64,000 nt of DNA from Ophiura sarsii (Eukaryota > Echinodermata > Ophiuroidea > Amphilepidida > Ophiuridae): contig CM069443.1 of the NCBI GenBank assembly GCA_035610835.1, forward strand, positions 61,140,480 through 61,204,479. The letters are read 5' to 3'. A model generated the notes under the pieces. It was not told where the DNA came from, did not search any database, and was given only the letters and a program-made list of their open reading frames with translations. The translations under genes and the position numbers were made by a program. This document shows positions 10,450 through 23,450 of the stretch, piece by piece (within the stretch, counting starts at the first letter, position 1; each line of letters opens with the position of its first letter).

Positions 10450-11850
10450 TAACGTCAGTCTCCTCAAGACAGGACAGGCATCCATACGATATGACGTGAT
10501 CACCTATTGGAAACTCGAGAACGTAGCTGAAATTGGATAGATTACGACGTTTGGGACCTCGGAACTATTTCCAGTATAAGAGCACTCGCGCACAGCTATT
10601 TCGTAATATAACAATCTAGTCACGACTCAAAATATGTCACCATTCCCTTATGTCTGTTACTTCCATGGTATATCGTAGCAGCTAGCTTGTAACAGATGGA
10701 CAGAAAATACAATGCCACTAAAAATTAGGTTAGCGATTACTTGGCCTTAAAACAATAACCCCTAGCAAGGGATAAGTACCAAACCTGAATAAATCAACCC
10801 GTAGTTATAAAACCGCGTCCTGTAGAGACTCAAACGAACATGATTCTTCTTGAGGCGGGATGACATTTGTCACCTTGTGAACTATAAACATGGGATTGAA
10901 GGAAACATATGCCGGGACAAATAACATTTCAAATAAAAGAAATCCAAGTGCGCCAAATTACCAGATCACGAAAGTCAACCGTCCGTTACGTTCATGCTGT
11001 CGTTATACAGGGTGTATCAAAAAAATTAGGACACTTTTTCATGACGGTGTAATACTTGTTATAATCATTGGACCATGACCAATTTAGTCTCAATGTAAAG
11101 CCCAATTAATTATTATGATATCCTGAAAATATGAGATCAATCCGATGAAAAATAAGAAAACTAGCATAATTTGCGTAAACCATGTCATTTACTGGTTTGT
11201 ACAATGGGATTTACATGTATAGACCAGTAAATAACATGGTTTACGTTTCAATACGTTGCAATAATTATAAACATAGAAAATAATCTATCAGTCAATAGCA
11301 AAGATTAGTTTGGTAATCCATTTAATTCTGGCACAAATCAATACTGGCTAAATAATCCACAAATCAGATGCATGCATATTCTGTGCAACTTAAAAAAGTT
11401 CTCGAACCCACTGTAGATGGTTCATTACCATGATATTGGCATAAATAGTGTGCGCGTTCATGTTACTCTACTGTTACTGTGTGAATGCCCATTGTACATA
11501 CTACAAAATAGATTGCCTTGCCTAATAGGTCACAATTTCCTTAATTAATTATGGATTTTTCTCATCTCTTCAGGATTTTATCTTTATCGGTTGTACTTTA
11601 CATTGAAATAAAAATTGGTCATGCTTCAGTGATTTAACAAGGATTTAAACCATCATCAAAAAGTGTCCTAATTTTTTTGATACACCCTGTACATTAATAA
11701 CATGCTTTTCAAATAATAAAACGTTACGTTATATTCCCGGCCGCTTAGTCCGAATTTCATAACCTATCGCTCATTCTAACTTTTATATCTAGGTTTAATA
11801 CTAATTTCGTCATACTATTATATATTGACCTAGTAAATACTACCATATGG
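10450..11850. repeat. Right arm of the long inverted repeat (copy 1), split by a MITE
   Basis: It pairs in reverse complement with 6830-7495. The arm is interrupted by the TA-flanked element at 11008-11689. The same arm in copy 2 (22728-23450) is uninterrupted. Confidence 0.78.
11008..11689. mobile_element. 682-bp mariner-type MITE with TA target duplication
   Basis: The left end CAGGGTGTATCAAAAAAATT continues AGGACACTTTTT, and the right end is its inverse and finishes GATACACCCTG. TA lies on both sides (11006-11007 and 11690-11691). The empty site CGTTATACATTAATAAC is intact in copy 2 at 23281. Subterminal regions are also inverted, with 'ATTGGTCATG' near the right end mirrored near the left. 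An inner palindrome lies at about 11178-11245. No transposase frame is present. TA duplication and CAGGGTG ends are typical of non-autonomous Tc1/mariner elements. Confidence 0.93.
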
Positions 11851-13084
11851 ACACTTATTTTAGCCATAGGTATTAAGTTTTTTCTGCACTATATCCCGTT
11901 TTACATTATGCGTTACTTGTATACAGAGGTATTACAGGTACTGTTAAAGGTAAATCTGCGAAATATTTACGCTTGGCTTCAGAAAACTTTTTATAACGAA
12001 TATTTCATCCGTGTTATTATTTAAATCACATATTTTTGCTAGTTTTGCTAAACATTTTAGATAAAGCAGTCATTCCGTTAGAAAACATATTAGACCTCTA
12101 TCTGAAAGCCTCTCAGAGTACATTATCTCATAAACTATGACTGGAATATTGCCGTATAAAGCTCTCCCTAGTTGTCCCTCTTAAGTCTAAAGCCAATAAC
12201 AGTGTTCTGCCTGAACGCCACATTCCCCTACAATATTCTATTCCTCCCACACCTCAAGAGTTTTTTATAACGCTAACCTACTAACCTCATTCTAACACAT
12301 CATTCAAGATAATTTGGAGGATTGAGTGTGAGAAGGCCCTATCCCAACCTATCTCCAAAAGCTGCCAGGTGTACTATAAAGATAAGTCTATCTGCTGAGC
12401 CGTTGATATTAACTGCTTACAACTGTGAGCAGCTATTGACGATATGGATAAGAATCTTGTGCACTTAAATCTAATGATGTCATAGAACACTGACAGTAAT
12501 CATGGTATAGCTGCCATGCATTTGTAAAATCACAAACTGTATTAAAGGCAACCATTGGATATAAGCCCCTCTTGCTCTAAGCCACCAATTCGTGTATAGG
12601 ATGATTCCACAATAGTGCCATAATCCTATGGGACTTTGTCACCATAGTCCCCGGTTTGTTGGTAAAATCTTTTTCCGGGAGTTCATTGACCACATAATAG
12701 GGAGAGAAATCCTTTGGACAAATAGTTTGGAGATGATTTATATCTTTTAATATCATTATATGTTTGATATAGATCACGTAAAGTGTAGAATATCAGCTCT
12801 TCACTATATTCTCTAGATTATTGCTGTTTTTCAATCGCAACAATCCAGACAATCTATTATTGTGTTATCTGCTGTATGTTTTAATTCTTTTTTGATAGCA
12901 AAACAACACGTTTTTATAGACAAATGACATAAATATATTTGATGAATTTATTTTTATCACACGAATTCATATATTGTATTTCTAAATTGACCAATGCGTT
13001 CTACAATATATACACAAATAATGCAACGGCTAGGCATCACCAAATTCAGCACCAATTAAACAATGAACAAACATTTTCTCAAAA
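11851..13084. other. Duplicon A body, non-coding
   Basis: Matched by 23451-25750 once the copy-2 insertions are removed. No gene or further repeat structure is recognised. Confidence 0.5.
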
Positions 13085-13221
13085 CACAAGTGACCCTTAG
13101 AAGGCAATGCATATTAGGTACCTTGCCCAACGATACAAACTTGTTGGTAGTTGCGGGGTTCGAATTTGTAACCTTCTGTTTATCATGTTTGTGAGTCCTG
13201 CGCTATAATACCTCGGCCACA
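13085..13221 (-). mobile_element. tRNA-derived SINE (copy 1)
   Basis: Read on the minus strand it starts with an A-box-like TGGCCGAGGTATTATAGCGC (13200-13219). A B-box region follows, GGTTACAAATTCGAACCCC (13155-13173), at tRNA-like spacing. The tail is GGGCAAGGTACCTAATATGC and then ATTGCCTTC, a tail style common in animal SINEs. A Ser-type tRNA origin is likely. The copy-2 partner (25761-25875) has lost its A-box. Confidence 0.8.
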
Positions 13222-14378
13222 AAGCTCATTTGAAAAGTACGAGTAGTTCTAAGGACGCAAATCCCGTAATCATCGTATATGTGAGAGACAATCAATCATG
13301 TAATAGTTTTATACAGTATATTTGCCTTCCCTGACTTGCGGTGAAGTCTCACAGCATCACTTTATTGCCTCTGGGGGTATATTCCCGGTGTTTTGTTTCT
13401 CAGCGATTGGAAATGAACTGCACATCTATAGCAGTTGATGATAACTTATGTCATGACTGTTAATCTAAATTGTCGTGCGAGTTTTTTTTCGACTACAACA
13501 ACTGTTATTAATGCAATCTATGTTGTCGAAGGGACTCTTTTGTTAATGACATGAAATAGGTTAACCCTCCGTTGGCACCATGATGCAACAGAAAGTTACC
13601 TAGAGCATCTAAGTAATCTGTTTTACATCCTTTGCGCTCATTTTGACGGGAAATAATATTGAGGGTACCACCTTTCTCGGGGGTAGGGTAAGCCGTCAAA
13701 GTCTGAGGGTAGGCGGAGTGGTTGCTACCTTAACATATGTGAAATCGTCATTTTGAAGAAAAAATCATAATACTATTATAGTCCTGCGTCTTGTAGTTTA
13801 TTTTTTGAAAAGAAGAGATGTCTAGCTATACCATGGTACCAAATAAGCATACTCTGCATCTCTGTTTGGGTTTAATTAAGGGGTGGAAATCACCTCCACC
13901 CCTGCCTGTAAGCCGTGTTTCATGAAAGTCTCACTATAGGACGAGAGCTTATCCGTATAGCACGCGTGACAAATCACATTAATGGTCTAGTTATGGTTTG
14001 AAAGCCAATTAAAATGGTAATATAATATAATCTATTATTATACTGCACATTGTCAAGGATATGACTATATATTTTACGGTATAACGTTACTTGTTTTTGT
14101 TTTTGCATATAAATATTTCAGTGTTATGGTCTAAATACTGTAGCACTTTTTATTTACGGTATGTTTCAATGCATGGACTATGCGGCCTTTAAACATCGAG
14201 GTATTCGTTATAATCACAAGTGTATAAAGGAGATCAACGTTTAAAGACGCAAATTAATTTAACCCCTATTTGATCATGAGCCCTTCCTTAAAGACAGTGA
14301 CCATTTACATGACCGCTGGACAACATTCCAATTTACCTAGGGTTCATGTTTAAGGGGTTAGTGTCAGGATGAGTGTTA
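13222..14378. other. Duplicon A body to the end of copy 1
   Basis: Non-coding, matched by 25876-27246. The junction with copy 2 reads GTGTTATTTCTAAATTAG at about 14373. Confidence 0.55.
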
Positions 14379-14384
14379 TTTCTA

Positions 14385-15500
14385 AATTAGAAATGATCTA
14401 GAAACATCTGTTTAGTTTATATATGACTTCTATTATGTCTTATTACCTTCAAACTGTCGAAAAAACCGTCTTATTGTCGATATTTAAGAAAATTTCAACC
14501 TCAGCCCAATACGTGCACAAAAAAAGTTTTTGAAAAATGATCTAGAAACATCTGTTTAGTTTATATATGACTTCTATTATGTCTTATTACCTTCAATCGG
14601 TCGAAAAAATCGTCTTATTATGGATATTTAAGAAAATATCAACCTCAGCCCAATACGTGCCAAAAAAAATGTTAAAAAAAAAATGATCTAGAAACATCTG
14701 TTTAGTGTATATATGACTTCTATTATGTCTTATTACCTTCAATCCGTCGAAAAAAACCATTTTATTATCTATATTTAAAAAAAATATCAACCTCAGCCCA
14801 ATACGTGCAAAAAAACAACCCAACAACAATGATCTAGAAACATCTGTTTAGTTGATATATGACTTCTATTATGTCATATTACCTTCAATCTGTCGAAAAA
14901 CCGTCTTATTGTTGATATTTTAGAAAAATTCAACCTCAGCCCAATACGTGCAAAAAAAAAAAAAATTTGAAAAATGATCTAGAAACATCTGTTTAGTTTA
15001 TATATGACTTCTATTATGTCATATTACTCAATCTGTCGAAAAAACCGTCTTATTGTTGATATTTAAGAAAATTTCAACCTCAGCCCAATACGTGCAAAAA
15101 ATATTTTTTAAAAATGATCTAGAAACATCTGTTTAGTTTATATATGACTTCTATTATGTCATATTACCTTCAATCTGTCGAAAAAACCGTCTTATTGTTG
15201 ATATTTAAGAACATTTCAACCTCAGCCCAATACGTGCAAAAAATATTTTTTTCTGTTAGTTTATAAATGACTTCTATTATGTCTTATTACCTTCAATCGG
15301 TCGAAAAAATCGTCTTATTTTGGATATTTAAGAAAATATCAACCTCAGCCCAATACGTGCAAAACAAAATGTAAAAAAATGATCTAGAAACATCTGTTTA
15401 GTTTATATATGACTTCTATTATGTCTTATTACCTTCAATCTGTCGAAAACATTCGTCTTGTTACCTATATTTAAGAAACCTAAGCCCAATACGTGCATTT
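14385..15500. repeat. ~145-bp satellite array (copy 2)
   Basis: Units begin at about 14393, 14538, 14683, 14829, 14974, 15114 and 15379, with a truncated one near 15255. Each ends with the CCCAATACGTGCA motif, as in copy 1. Confidence 0.93.
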
Positions 15501-16120
15501 TTTTGTTCAACTTTTCATGTCGAGTCAATTGTTGGACGATTTAATATTTCAGAGGGAGGGTGTAAGTTAAAGAAAAGATATTTATAGCTGAATTTAATAT
15601 TACTTATTATAGGGGCATGGTTATGTCGGGACGAAATGGACGTAGGTCGAGTTGGTAAGGTACGATTTAAATATTTTAAGGTACGATTGTAATATTTCAG
15701 AGGGAGGGTATAAGTTAAAAGAAAGATATTTATATCTGAATTTAATATTACTGATTATAGGGGCATGGTTATGTCGGGACGAAATGGACGTAGGTCGAGA
15801 TCAGTAGCTTATGATTTAAATATTTCAGAGGGAGGGTGTAAGTTAAATTAAAGAGATTTAAAGCTGAATTTAATATTACTGATTATAGGGGCATGGGTAT
15901 GTCGGGACGATTTGGACGAAGGTCGAGTTCAGTAGCTTATGATTTAAATTTTTCAGAGGGAGGGTGCTTTATTACTGGAATAGCTTCAACATAACATTAT
16001 TGACCATTTACAGCCATTTTAACATTTGGACCAAATTACTTCTGGTCGAATCAAGTAGGGTCGACTAAACATAGGCATTGTTTGAAGCTTTCAGAGGGAG
16101 AGTGGTTGCCTAATAGAATA
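15501..16120. repeat. ~127-bp tandem repeat (copy 2)
   Basis: The CAGAGGGAGGGT motif occurs at about 15550, 15699, 15826 and 15953, with a divergent unit at about 16091. The first interval is 149 bp because a short piece was duplicated (TACGATTTAAATATTTTAAG at about 15660). Confidence 0.9.
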
Positions 16121-16151
16121 TTTTCAAAATTTAGAGTTCAATTTTTTTTTA

Positions 16152-16250
16152 GCACGTATTGGGCCAAAGAATAATTTATTTGTCATTTTTTTTCTATTTG
16201 AGCCCAATACGTGCACATTTGCACGTATTGGGCTTTTGCACGTATTGGGC
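16152..16250. repeat. Hairpin motif cluster GCCCAATACGTGCA (copy 2)
   Basis: GCACGTATTGGGCC at 16152 is followed by the compound hairpin at 16202-16250. Copy 1 lacks the extra 16152 arm. Confidence 0.87.
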
Positions 16251-16301
16251 CGTAACAGTTGTCTGCAGACGACCTTCCAAAAAATTCACAAAATGTTTCA
16301 A

Positions 16302-16713
16302 CCGTCCACAACGAACCAGGTGCAAAGTGGCAGTTTGCCAAATGCCAATACAACACATTTTGTCAAAAAAAGTCAAACATTTTGAAATTGAGATTGTTTG
16401 AAAATCGTGTTGGTAAAACCCTTTTTAATCACTCTAGAAAATGTCAGAATGATATACGGGTCAAAAAATGGTGAAATTCTTGTATTTCCAGGGGTAGTGG
16501 TACTTCAAACCTATCTAATTGGCATCTATAAAGTCATTTCTCAAAATGACCCCTTTGAGAGTCGAGTGGTACATCGGGTAATAACTTGAAAACTGGTTGT
16601 CCCGAATAAGGCAAGTAAGGTATCATTTTAAAGCTAAATGTTTGTTCTCTAAAGATATGCATATAACTCCAAAAGTCAAATTTGCTACTTTGCACCTGGT
16701 TCGTGATGGATGG
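16302..16713. mobile_element. ~412-bp MITE (copy 2 partner of 4916-5331)
   Basis: It has the same ~27-bp inverted ends, CCGTCCACAACGAACCAGG and CCTGGTTCGTGATGGATGG. Because both full copies share it, it predates the A duplication. Confidence 0.75.
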
Positions 16714-17290
16714 TCACATGTCAATATTATTGAATTGCATTACTATTATATTTGGAATTACTAGGAGAAATTCATTGAAGAAAGTTAAGGTGCTGGTTAT
16801 ATGAGGGTTTCGAAAGCTTTAACAACAATTCAAACTCGTCAAAACCACAATGTTTGAGAAGTAACTTACTTCTTTCCATACAACCCGTTCTTGATTATAA
16901 AACTTTTTGTTCTTATCATCAGTGACGGATAGACCTGATTAATAGAGAAGATTTCTGTAAATGGTGTCACTGCAATAGTACCAACCGTACTTACCCTTGT
17001 CCTTAGTTGCACTTAGAACGCTGGGAATCGTAGTGAGAAACAAAAACAGTATAACGAATTGTATCCCCGTAATACGCATATGGCATATTTAAATCTTTGG
17101 TGACGCATGAGCATGATGAGCAAAGGTAACTGAGAACCCCTGAATTAAAATAAGTTATGCAGGAACACGTATTTAGGTTTTCCAAAGTCTTGTTTTCTAT
17201 GTGCATGGTTGTCCTCAGTGGTATGGTTATCCTAGACTGTATCCTTCATGTCTCCTATGAGGGTGCTCAGAATGTGAAGACTGAAATATA
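16714..17290. other. Duplicon A body, non-coding (copy 2)
   Basis: Partner of 5332-5908. The 67-residue minus-strand reading at 17003-17206 is identical to that at 5622-5825, reflecting recent duplication rather than coding constraint. Confidence 0.6.
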
Positions 17291-18062
17291 CACATGGAAA
17301 AAAGTATCGCACCACTATTTTTTTGTTGAAAAGTGCAAATGTGGCCTTGAATTTTGCCACCATGGTGTGATATTAAGGATAATTTGTTTGCGTAAGCTGT
17401 CCAACAAAATGTTGTGCAATAAAAGGGCCACATTTTAGTTTGTTACGTAATCGATGTAATGTTTTTTTCAAGGCCGAGGGGAAAATGCATGATTTTGTCC
17501 AGAAACATTCATGAAACAAGTTTGGGTATAACGCGATATTGGATAGACTTTAAAAACTTAAAATAGTCATTATATTAGTCACCGTTGATGTTGTTTTTGT
17601 TTATTTGACCAAGGTCAACACCTTCGCAATATTGCTTTTGTCATTTGAACTTCTTTAAAATTTGACCTATTTTGACCGTAGACCCAATAACTGTTGGGCG
17701 TACGAAAAAGGGAGTTTTTAAAAAAAAAATTGACCCCAGATTACCTTTGACCTTGGAAGACTTAATTGTGTTACCAAAGATTACAACTTTGGAGATTAAT
17801 CATCGGGCCTCTCAATATCGTGTTATACCCAAACTTTTTTCATGCATGTTTTTGGACAAAAACATGCATTTACCCCTTGGCCTTGAAAAAACATTACATC
17901 GATTACGTCACAAACTAAAATGTGGCCCTTTTATTGCACAACATTTTGTTGGACAGCTTACGCAAACAAATGATCCTTAATATCACACCATGGTGGCAAA
18001 ATTCGAGGCCACATTTGCACTTATCAACAAAAAAACAGTGGTGCGATACTTTTGTCCATGTG
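17291..18062. mobile_element. 772-bp Tc1-type foldback MITE
   Basis: The left end CACATGGAAAAAAGTATCGC mirrors the right end GCGATACTTTTGTCCATGTG, and TA flanks both. The inverted arms run ~250 bp inward, for example GTGCAAATGTGGCC and GGCCACATTTGCAC. Copy 1 (about 5900-5915) and the partial third copy (about 27840-27860) both show the empty GAAATATATAAGATAC site. The GGACAAAAGTAT style of end is typical of Tc1-like elements. No transposase is encoded. The frames at 17227-17438 and 17915-18110 are the two arms. Confidence 0.93.
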
Positions 18063-18949
18063 TATATATATAAGATACAGTACCAAAAGTGTGCGCTGAT
18101 AAACTCGTGAATAAACATGAGCTTATTCATGCACCATCACTCCACAGTGCGCCGCTAATCCACGCACCATCACGCCACAGTGAGCCGGTAGTTTTACGCG
18201 GCGTTGTACACCGCGTGACGCGATAGGGCGCATATTTTCCTCACGCACTGCATTTTATTCGTTTGTATATTCATATATGGTAACTACTCGTGGTATTCTA
18301 CGAGTAACCGCACACTTTTCGCCGTGTTCTTTTCCAGTCCTTCGATTTGGTCCGCCCTTTTAAAGATGGCGGCCATATAAATAAAGGAAGGCGGGGACCC
18401 AGTCTATGGTTATCCCATGCCATAGCCCGTGGGACACATGGATTACAATTAACATAATGCATCTAAATGGCACAGATGCCTTCTACTAAATATGTTTCCT
18501 GTTTACTATCGAATAACCTTGAAGACCATAGATGACTTGTTACACGAAAAATCGTACTAGTATCGACCAATACTGGCAACCTTTATTTTCCAGCATGAAG
18601 TAATTGCTACCGTATCAATTGCCATGGGGAGTACATGTAGAATGTACGTATAGTACCGTAAACTGTTAGTTCCGATACATTTCCAGTTATCCAAAATCAA
18701 GGACGTTTTTAACTTTTAAAAAGTTTCCATCAATTGAATAATTAAATAAATACCTTCTAATCAACCTCATCTGAACGATGATTGTCATTCCTTAAAGACC
18801 TTTTTTCGTGAAGAATGTGGCAGCAGTTTGATTATCCAAAACATTTTTCCAAACTCTATTTACACTAGGACGTATTCATGTATGCAAATGCATAAGGCAA
18901 AATAATGCAGGCAAAACTCAGAATCTATAACCAAATTGTGTATCCCTGC
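18063..18949. other. Duplicon A body, non-coding (copy 2)
   Basis: Partner of 5909-6829, with a ~20-bp deletion near 18240 relative to copy 1. Nothing else is recognised. Confidence 0.5.
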
Positions 18950-19650
18950 GGTATTATATGTACCAGGTCAATGCATATTATGTCGAATTTAATTTGCAAC
19001 CTACTTAAGGAAGTTAGAATATGTGATGGGTCGTGATATTCGGACTAGGCCCCGGAGAGAACAACGTCAATTTCTAGTTGTGAATCTCATATTATTAAGG
19101 TATTACGACAGAATGAACGTAACGGTTGACTTTCGTGATCTGGTGATTGGGCGCACTTGTATTTCTTTTATTTGAAATGTTATTTTTCCTGCGTATGTTT
19201 CCTTCACTACCGTGCTTCATGATTCACAAGGTGAATAATGCCATCTTGCCTCAAGGAGAACCGTATGGACGTCTCTTCAGAACACAATTGTATCACCACA
19301 GGCTGAACCATCCACGAGTTCGTATTGATATCTTACTAGGGGTTATTGCTTTAAGGCCAACTAAACACTATCCTAATTTTTCGTGGCATTTGTATTTATG
19401 TCCATCTGTTACAAGCTTCCATAATCTTATACTACTGCTGACGATATGTTGACGACATGTTTTGAGTCGTGACTACATTACGAAATAGCTATGCGTGAGT
19501 CCCGGAGTGGGTGCTGTTATACTGCAAATAGTTCCGAGGTCCCAAAACGTGGTAATCTACCCAATTTCAGCTACGATCTCGAGTTTCCAATAGGTAATCA
19601 TGTGATATCGTGTCTATACCTGTTCTGGCTCGAGGTGACTGACGTTAAGC
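18950..19650. repeat. Left arm of the long inverted repeat (copy 2)
   Basis: Partner of 6830-7495; pairs in reverse complement with 22728-23450. It keeps a short stretch (AATAGGTAATCATGTGATAT at about 19590) that copy 1 has lost near 7447. Confidence 0.78.
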
Positions 19651-20314
19651 CTCCACAGATCAGCTTCTTGCCATTTTGTTGATATTGTTGGTGTTTCATT
19701 ACCCGTCACCGGATACAAAACGCTATGCAGTCAATTTCTGAAAGACGCGCAAATGTGACTTATTGGAAATAACATATGTACATGTACACAATCTTGACAA
19801 TAATATGACCATCTAACGTAACTATTTATGAAATGTTGAAGCATTGTGATTACAAGTACGTTTTATAGGTTGAACTAATTTATATCAAGAACATTTAGGC
19901 ATCGATAGAGGTTACTATGACTATGCTAACGACGAGTGTTGCAAAGTCACTCTATTACGTTATTGGAGGATTATCTTTTAACTGGTGCCAACATCTCTGC
20001 AACATGTCCGGAAGATAATTTCGTCGGTGGTATTACATAGTGGCGTATCGTCTGTCTCCGTGGTATAACATAGTGACATACGGTAAACGTTTATATCAGT
20101 TATTATTTTGGAATATCGTTTGATTAAAGGTATATTCAGTAATGTCTTGGAGGCTGCGCCCCCAATTTTGATACAAATTGGGATTTGTACACTGTTACAA
20201 TTGTATTACATGTATGAACTTACACTTTTAAGGATTACAATAAAACAGCAATTCCAATACTATAGTATTCTAATCTACTAGGCGGTCACCCGGGTTTGGT
20301 GGTTTGTAGAACGC
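19651..20314. other. Duplicon A body, non-coding (copy 2)
   Basis: Partner of 7496-8164. Confidence 0.5.
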
Positions 20315-21330
20315 ATGCATAAAGCCCGATCGGACAAACTTTGAAAATTCGACCCTTAGACGACCTTTGACCCCGGACGAACCAAGAAAAGAAAAGCCGT
20401 TTTATTTTTTCCACGCTCGACTCGTATTCGGGCTTCCCATCACCGAGTTTAAGCGGACAAACTTTGAAAATTCGACCCCTAGACGACCTTTGACCCCGGA
20501 AGACCCGACAAACGCTAACCCGTTTTATTTTTGCCACGCTCGCCTCGCATCGAGCATTGGGATCACCGAGTTTAAGCACGATCCGACCAACTTCAAAAAG
20601 TTGACCCCTAGATGACCTTTGACCTCGTATGCTCTAGCGAATGCGAACTTGCTCTTGCGGGGACCGAACAAACAGATCACCGAGTTTCTCATCACCGAGT
20701 TTAAGCCCGATCGGACAAACTTTAAAAATTCGACCCTAGATGACCTTTGACCCCGGACGACCCAAGAAAAGCAACGGCGGTTTTTTTTTTTCCACGCTCG
20801 ACTCGCATTCGGGCTTCCCGTCCCCCAGTTTAAGCCCGATCGGACAAACTTTAAAAATTCGATCCCTAGATGACCTTTGACCCCGGACGACCCAAGAAAA
20901 GCAAAGGCATTTTATTTTTTCCACGCTCGACTCGCATTCGGGCTTCCCATCCCCGAGTTTAAGCCCGATCGGACAAACTTTGAAAATTCGACCCTTAGAC
21001 GACCTTTGACCCCGGACGACCCAAGAAAAGCAAAGCCGTTTTATTTTTTCCACCGAGTTTAAGCCCGATCGGACAAACTTTGAAAATTCGACCCCTAGAC
21101 GACCTTTGACCCCGGAAGACCCGACAAACGCTAACCCGTTTTATTTTTGCCACGCTCGCCTCGCATCGAGCATTGCGATCACCGAGTTTAAGCACGATCC
21201 GACCAACTTCAAAAAGTTGACCCCTAGATGACCTTTGACCTCGTACGCTCTAGCAAATGCAAACTTGCTCTTGCGGGGACCGAGCTGCACCCACCCACCG
21301 AGTTTGAACGCCGCCCGACCCCGGGAAGGC
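20315..21330. repeat. ~130-bp tandem array with DR1-like sites (copy 2)
   Basis: Same unit structure as 8165-9060, with one more unit inserted around 20760-20880. The repeated GACCTTTGACC cores are kept, including TGACCTTTGACCT at about 20614 and 21228. Frames at 20286-20579, 20367-20615, 20736-21053, 20877-21062 and 20995-21195 are repeat read-through. Confidence 0.9.
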
Positions 21331-21343
21331 GACGAAAAAACGC

Positions 21344-21390
21344 GCACAGACAGACAGACACACAGACAAACAGACAAACAGACAGAGAGT
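21344..21390. repeat. CAGA-type microsatellite (copy 2)
   Basis: Imperfect ACAGACAGACAGACACACAG run with additional CAGACAAA units, longer than in copy 1. Confidence 0.9.
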
Positions 21391-22727
21391 AGCGTATTAT
21401 CATAATACAGATGACTTATATAAGAATGGCGAGCATATAGGGGTTGTATGGTTCCGGTCTAGTCTGACACATGGGATTTTATATCAAAATGTTCTTTGAA
21501 GTTGGTAGAATTAAAAGGGACGTCCTTGCCAACTTGGATGGTTGATTAACCTTGACCTTGATTTAGGGTACAAGCTAAGAGTTGCCCTCATGTAGTTTCG
21601 GCATTCTGATTGGCTAAGACTTATTTGTGACGTACTCTTGAAACTACTTGGGCACCATTGTCAACCATTAGGGGTGAGCAATTATATATTATTATACTGA
21701 CTTCCTCACAGTAAGAATCAAAAGTGTCCGATAAACCGAAGCAAATTTCCAATACATGGGATTGCAACTCGATACTGACGAAATCCTAACAATAGGGGAA
21801 AGGGCTAGCAATTGGCATTGAATTGAACAACGTTGACGCTATTAAGCAAAAGCGTATTGTTACGGGGCGTTATGGGGCGTTCTTTAAGTCGAGTAAATGT
21901 AGATATGGTAGTCGGCAGAGTAATATTTGGCCTCAACAAGCACCAATGACAATCAGACTGAGACAAATGCGATTATGTTCATTAACAATGCATTTAAGGA
22001 ATTGTTACCGTATAAGTCGTCCGTACAAGTCACTTATACGTAGCAGCCATACGTACTGGTTTCTTACTGCGGCCTAACCAGAACAGAACCAGTATCTAAA
22101 GATAATCATTATGATTGGCTATTATTGTTGTTTCTGCTTACAAAAAAGCATCAAAACTTGATTATAACAATGAGTATACGTTGAAATATCATCGCTATTT
22201 ATTGACACCAGACGATGGCTAGTATCGTCAGAACACACACCAGCAACAGGAAATAAAAACCCGTCGAGATCCACCGTACAGTATCCGCGCCGTGCTTCTT
22301 GAAAAGCCGTACATTTCACTAATATTAAATTGCAATTAATTCAAATGTCATATGTCAGAGGAAAAAAACCCACTGTGTATAGTATAAATTAAATTTCCCA
22401 TGTTTAAATTGATAAAACAAAGTCATTTGTTACAAAAATAAAGACACAAAGCCATTATACCAACGCCTTAGACCACTCGGCCATGCTAATAGATACAGTT
22501 TTCGGTGGCGAAAAATTATCAACTACCAAATACTTATTTAAATGTCGTTATTTCCCCAATAATCATAAAACTATAATATAAGGCCTGAATAGCGTCAAGT
22601 ATTATATATTATTGCCTATAACTATCCCTTTTCTACCAGTGTGTATGTAATACAATTGTAAAAATGTAGAAATCCCGGTTTTTATCCTAATTGAGGGGGC
22701 AACCTTCAATACATCTCTTAGTATCCC
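21391..22727. other. Duplicon A body, non-coding (copy 2)
   Basis: Partner of 9111-10449, including the tRNA A-box remnant on the minus strand at 22464-22483. Confidence 0.5.
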
Positions 22728-23450
22728 TTTAACGTCAGTCTCCTCAAGACAGGACAGGCATCCATACGATATCACATGATCACCTATTGGAAACTCGAGA
22801 ACGTAGCTGAAATTGGATAGATTACGACGTTTGGGACCTCGGAACTATTTCCAGTATAAGAGCACTCGCGCACAGCTATTTCGTAATATAACAATCTAGT
22901 CACGACTCAAAATATGTCACCATTCCCTTATGTCTATTACTTCTATGGTATATCGTAGCAGCTAGCTTGTAACAGATGGACAGAAAATACAATGCCACTA
23001 AAAATTAGGTTAGCGATTACTTGGCCTTAAAACAATAACCCCTAGCAAGGGATAAGTACAAACCCTGAATAAATCAACCCGTAGTTATAAAACCGCGTCC
23101 TGTAGAGACTCAAACAAACATGATTCTTCTTGAGGCGAGATGACATTTGTCACCTTGTGAACTATAAACATGGGATTGAAGGAAACATATGCCGGGACAA
23201 ATAACATTTGAAATAAAAGAAATCCAAGTGCGCCAAATTACCAGATCACGAAAGTCAACCGTCCGTTACGTACATGCTGTCGTTATACATTAATAACATG
23301 CTTTTCAAATAATAAAACGTTACGTTATATTCCCGGGCGCTTAGTCCGAATTTCATAACCTATCGCTCATTCTAACTATTATATCTAGGTTTAATATTAA
23401 TTTCGTCATAATATTATATATTGACCTAGTAAATACTACCATATGAACAC
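22728..23450. repeat. Right arm of the long inverted repeat (copy 2), uninterrupted
   Basis: Partner of 10450-11850. It holds the empty site (TA at 23286-23287) of the 682-bp MITE. Confidence 0.8.

Larger units (their letters stand above)
3047..14378. repeat. Duplicon A, copy 1 (tandem segmental duplication)
   Basis: The segment starts at TTTCTAAATTA (3047) and is repeated in the same order from 14379. Long stretches are almost base-identical. The conceptual 101-residue reading at 7007-7312 differs from that at 19147-19452 by one residue, and the 65-residue minus-strand readings at 9843-10040 and 22122-22319 are identical. Copy 1 has one large insertion missing from copy 2, the MITE at 11008-11689. 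It lacks the 17291, 23857, 24707 and 26476 insertions of copy 2. Allelic haplotypes assembled in tandem are an alternative explanation. Confidence 0.93.
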
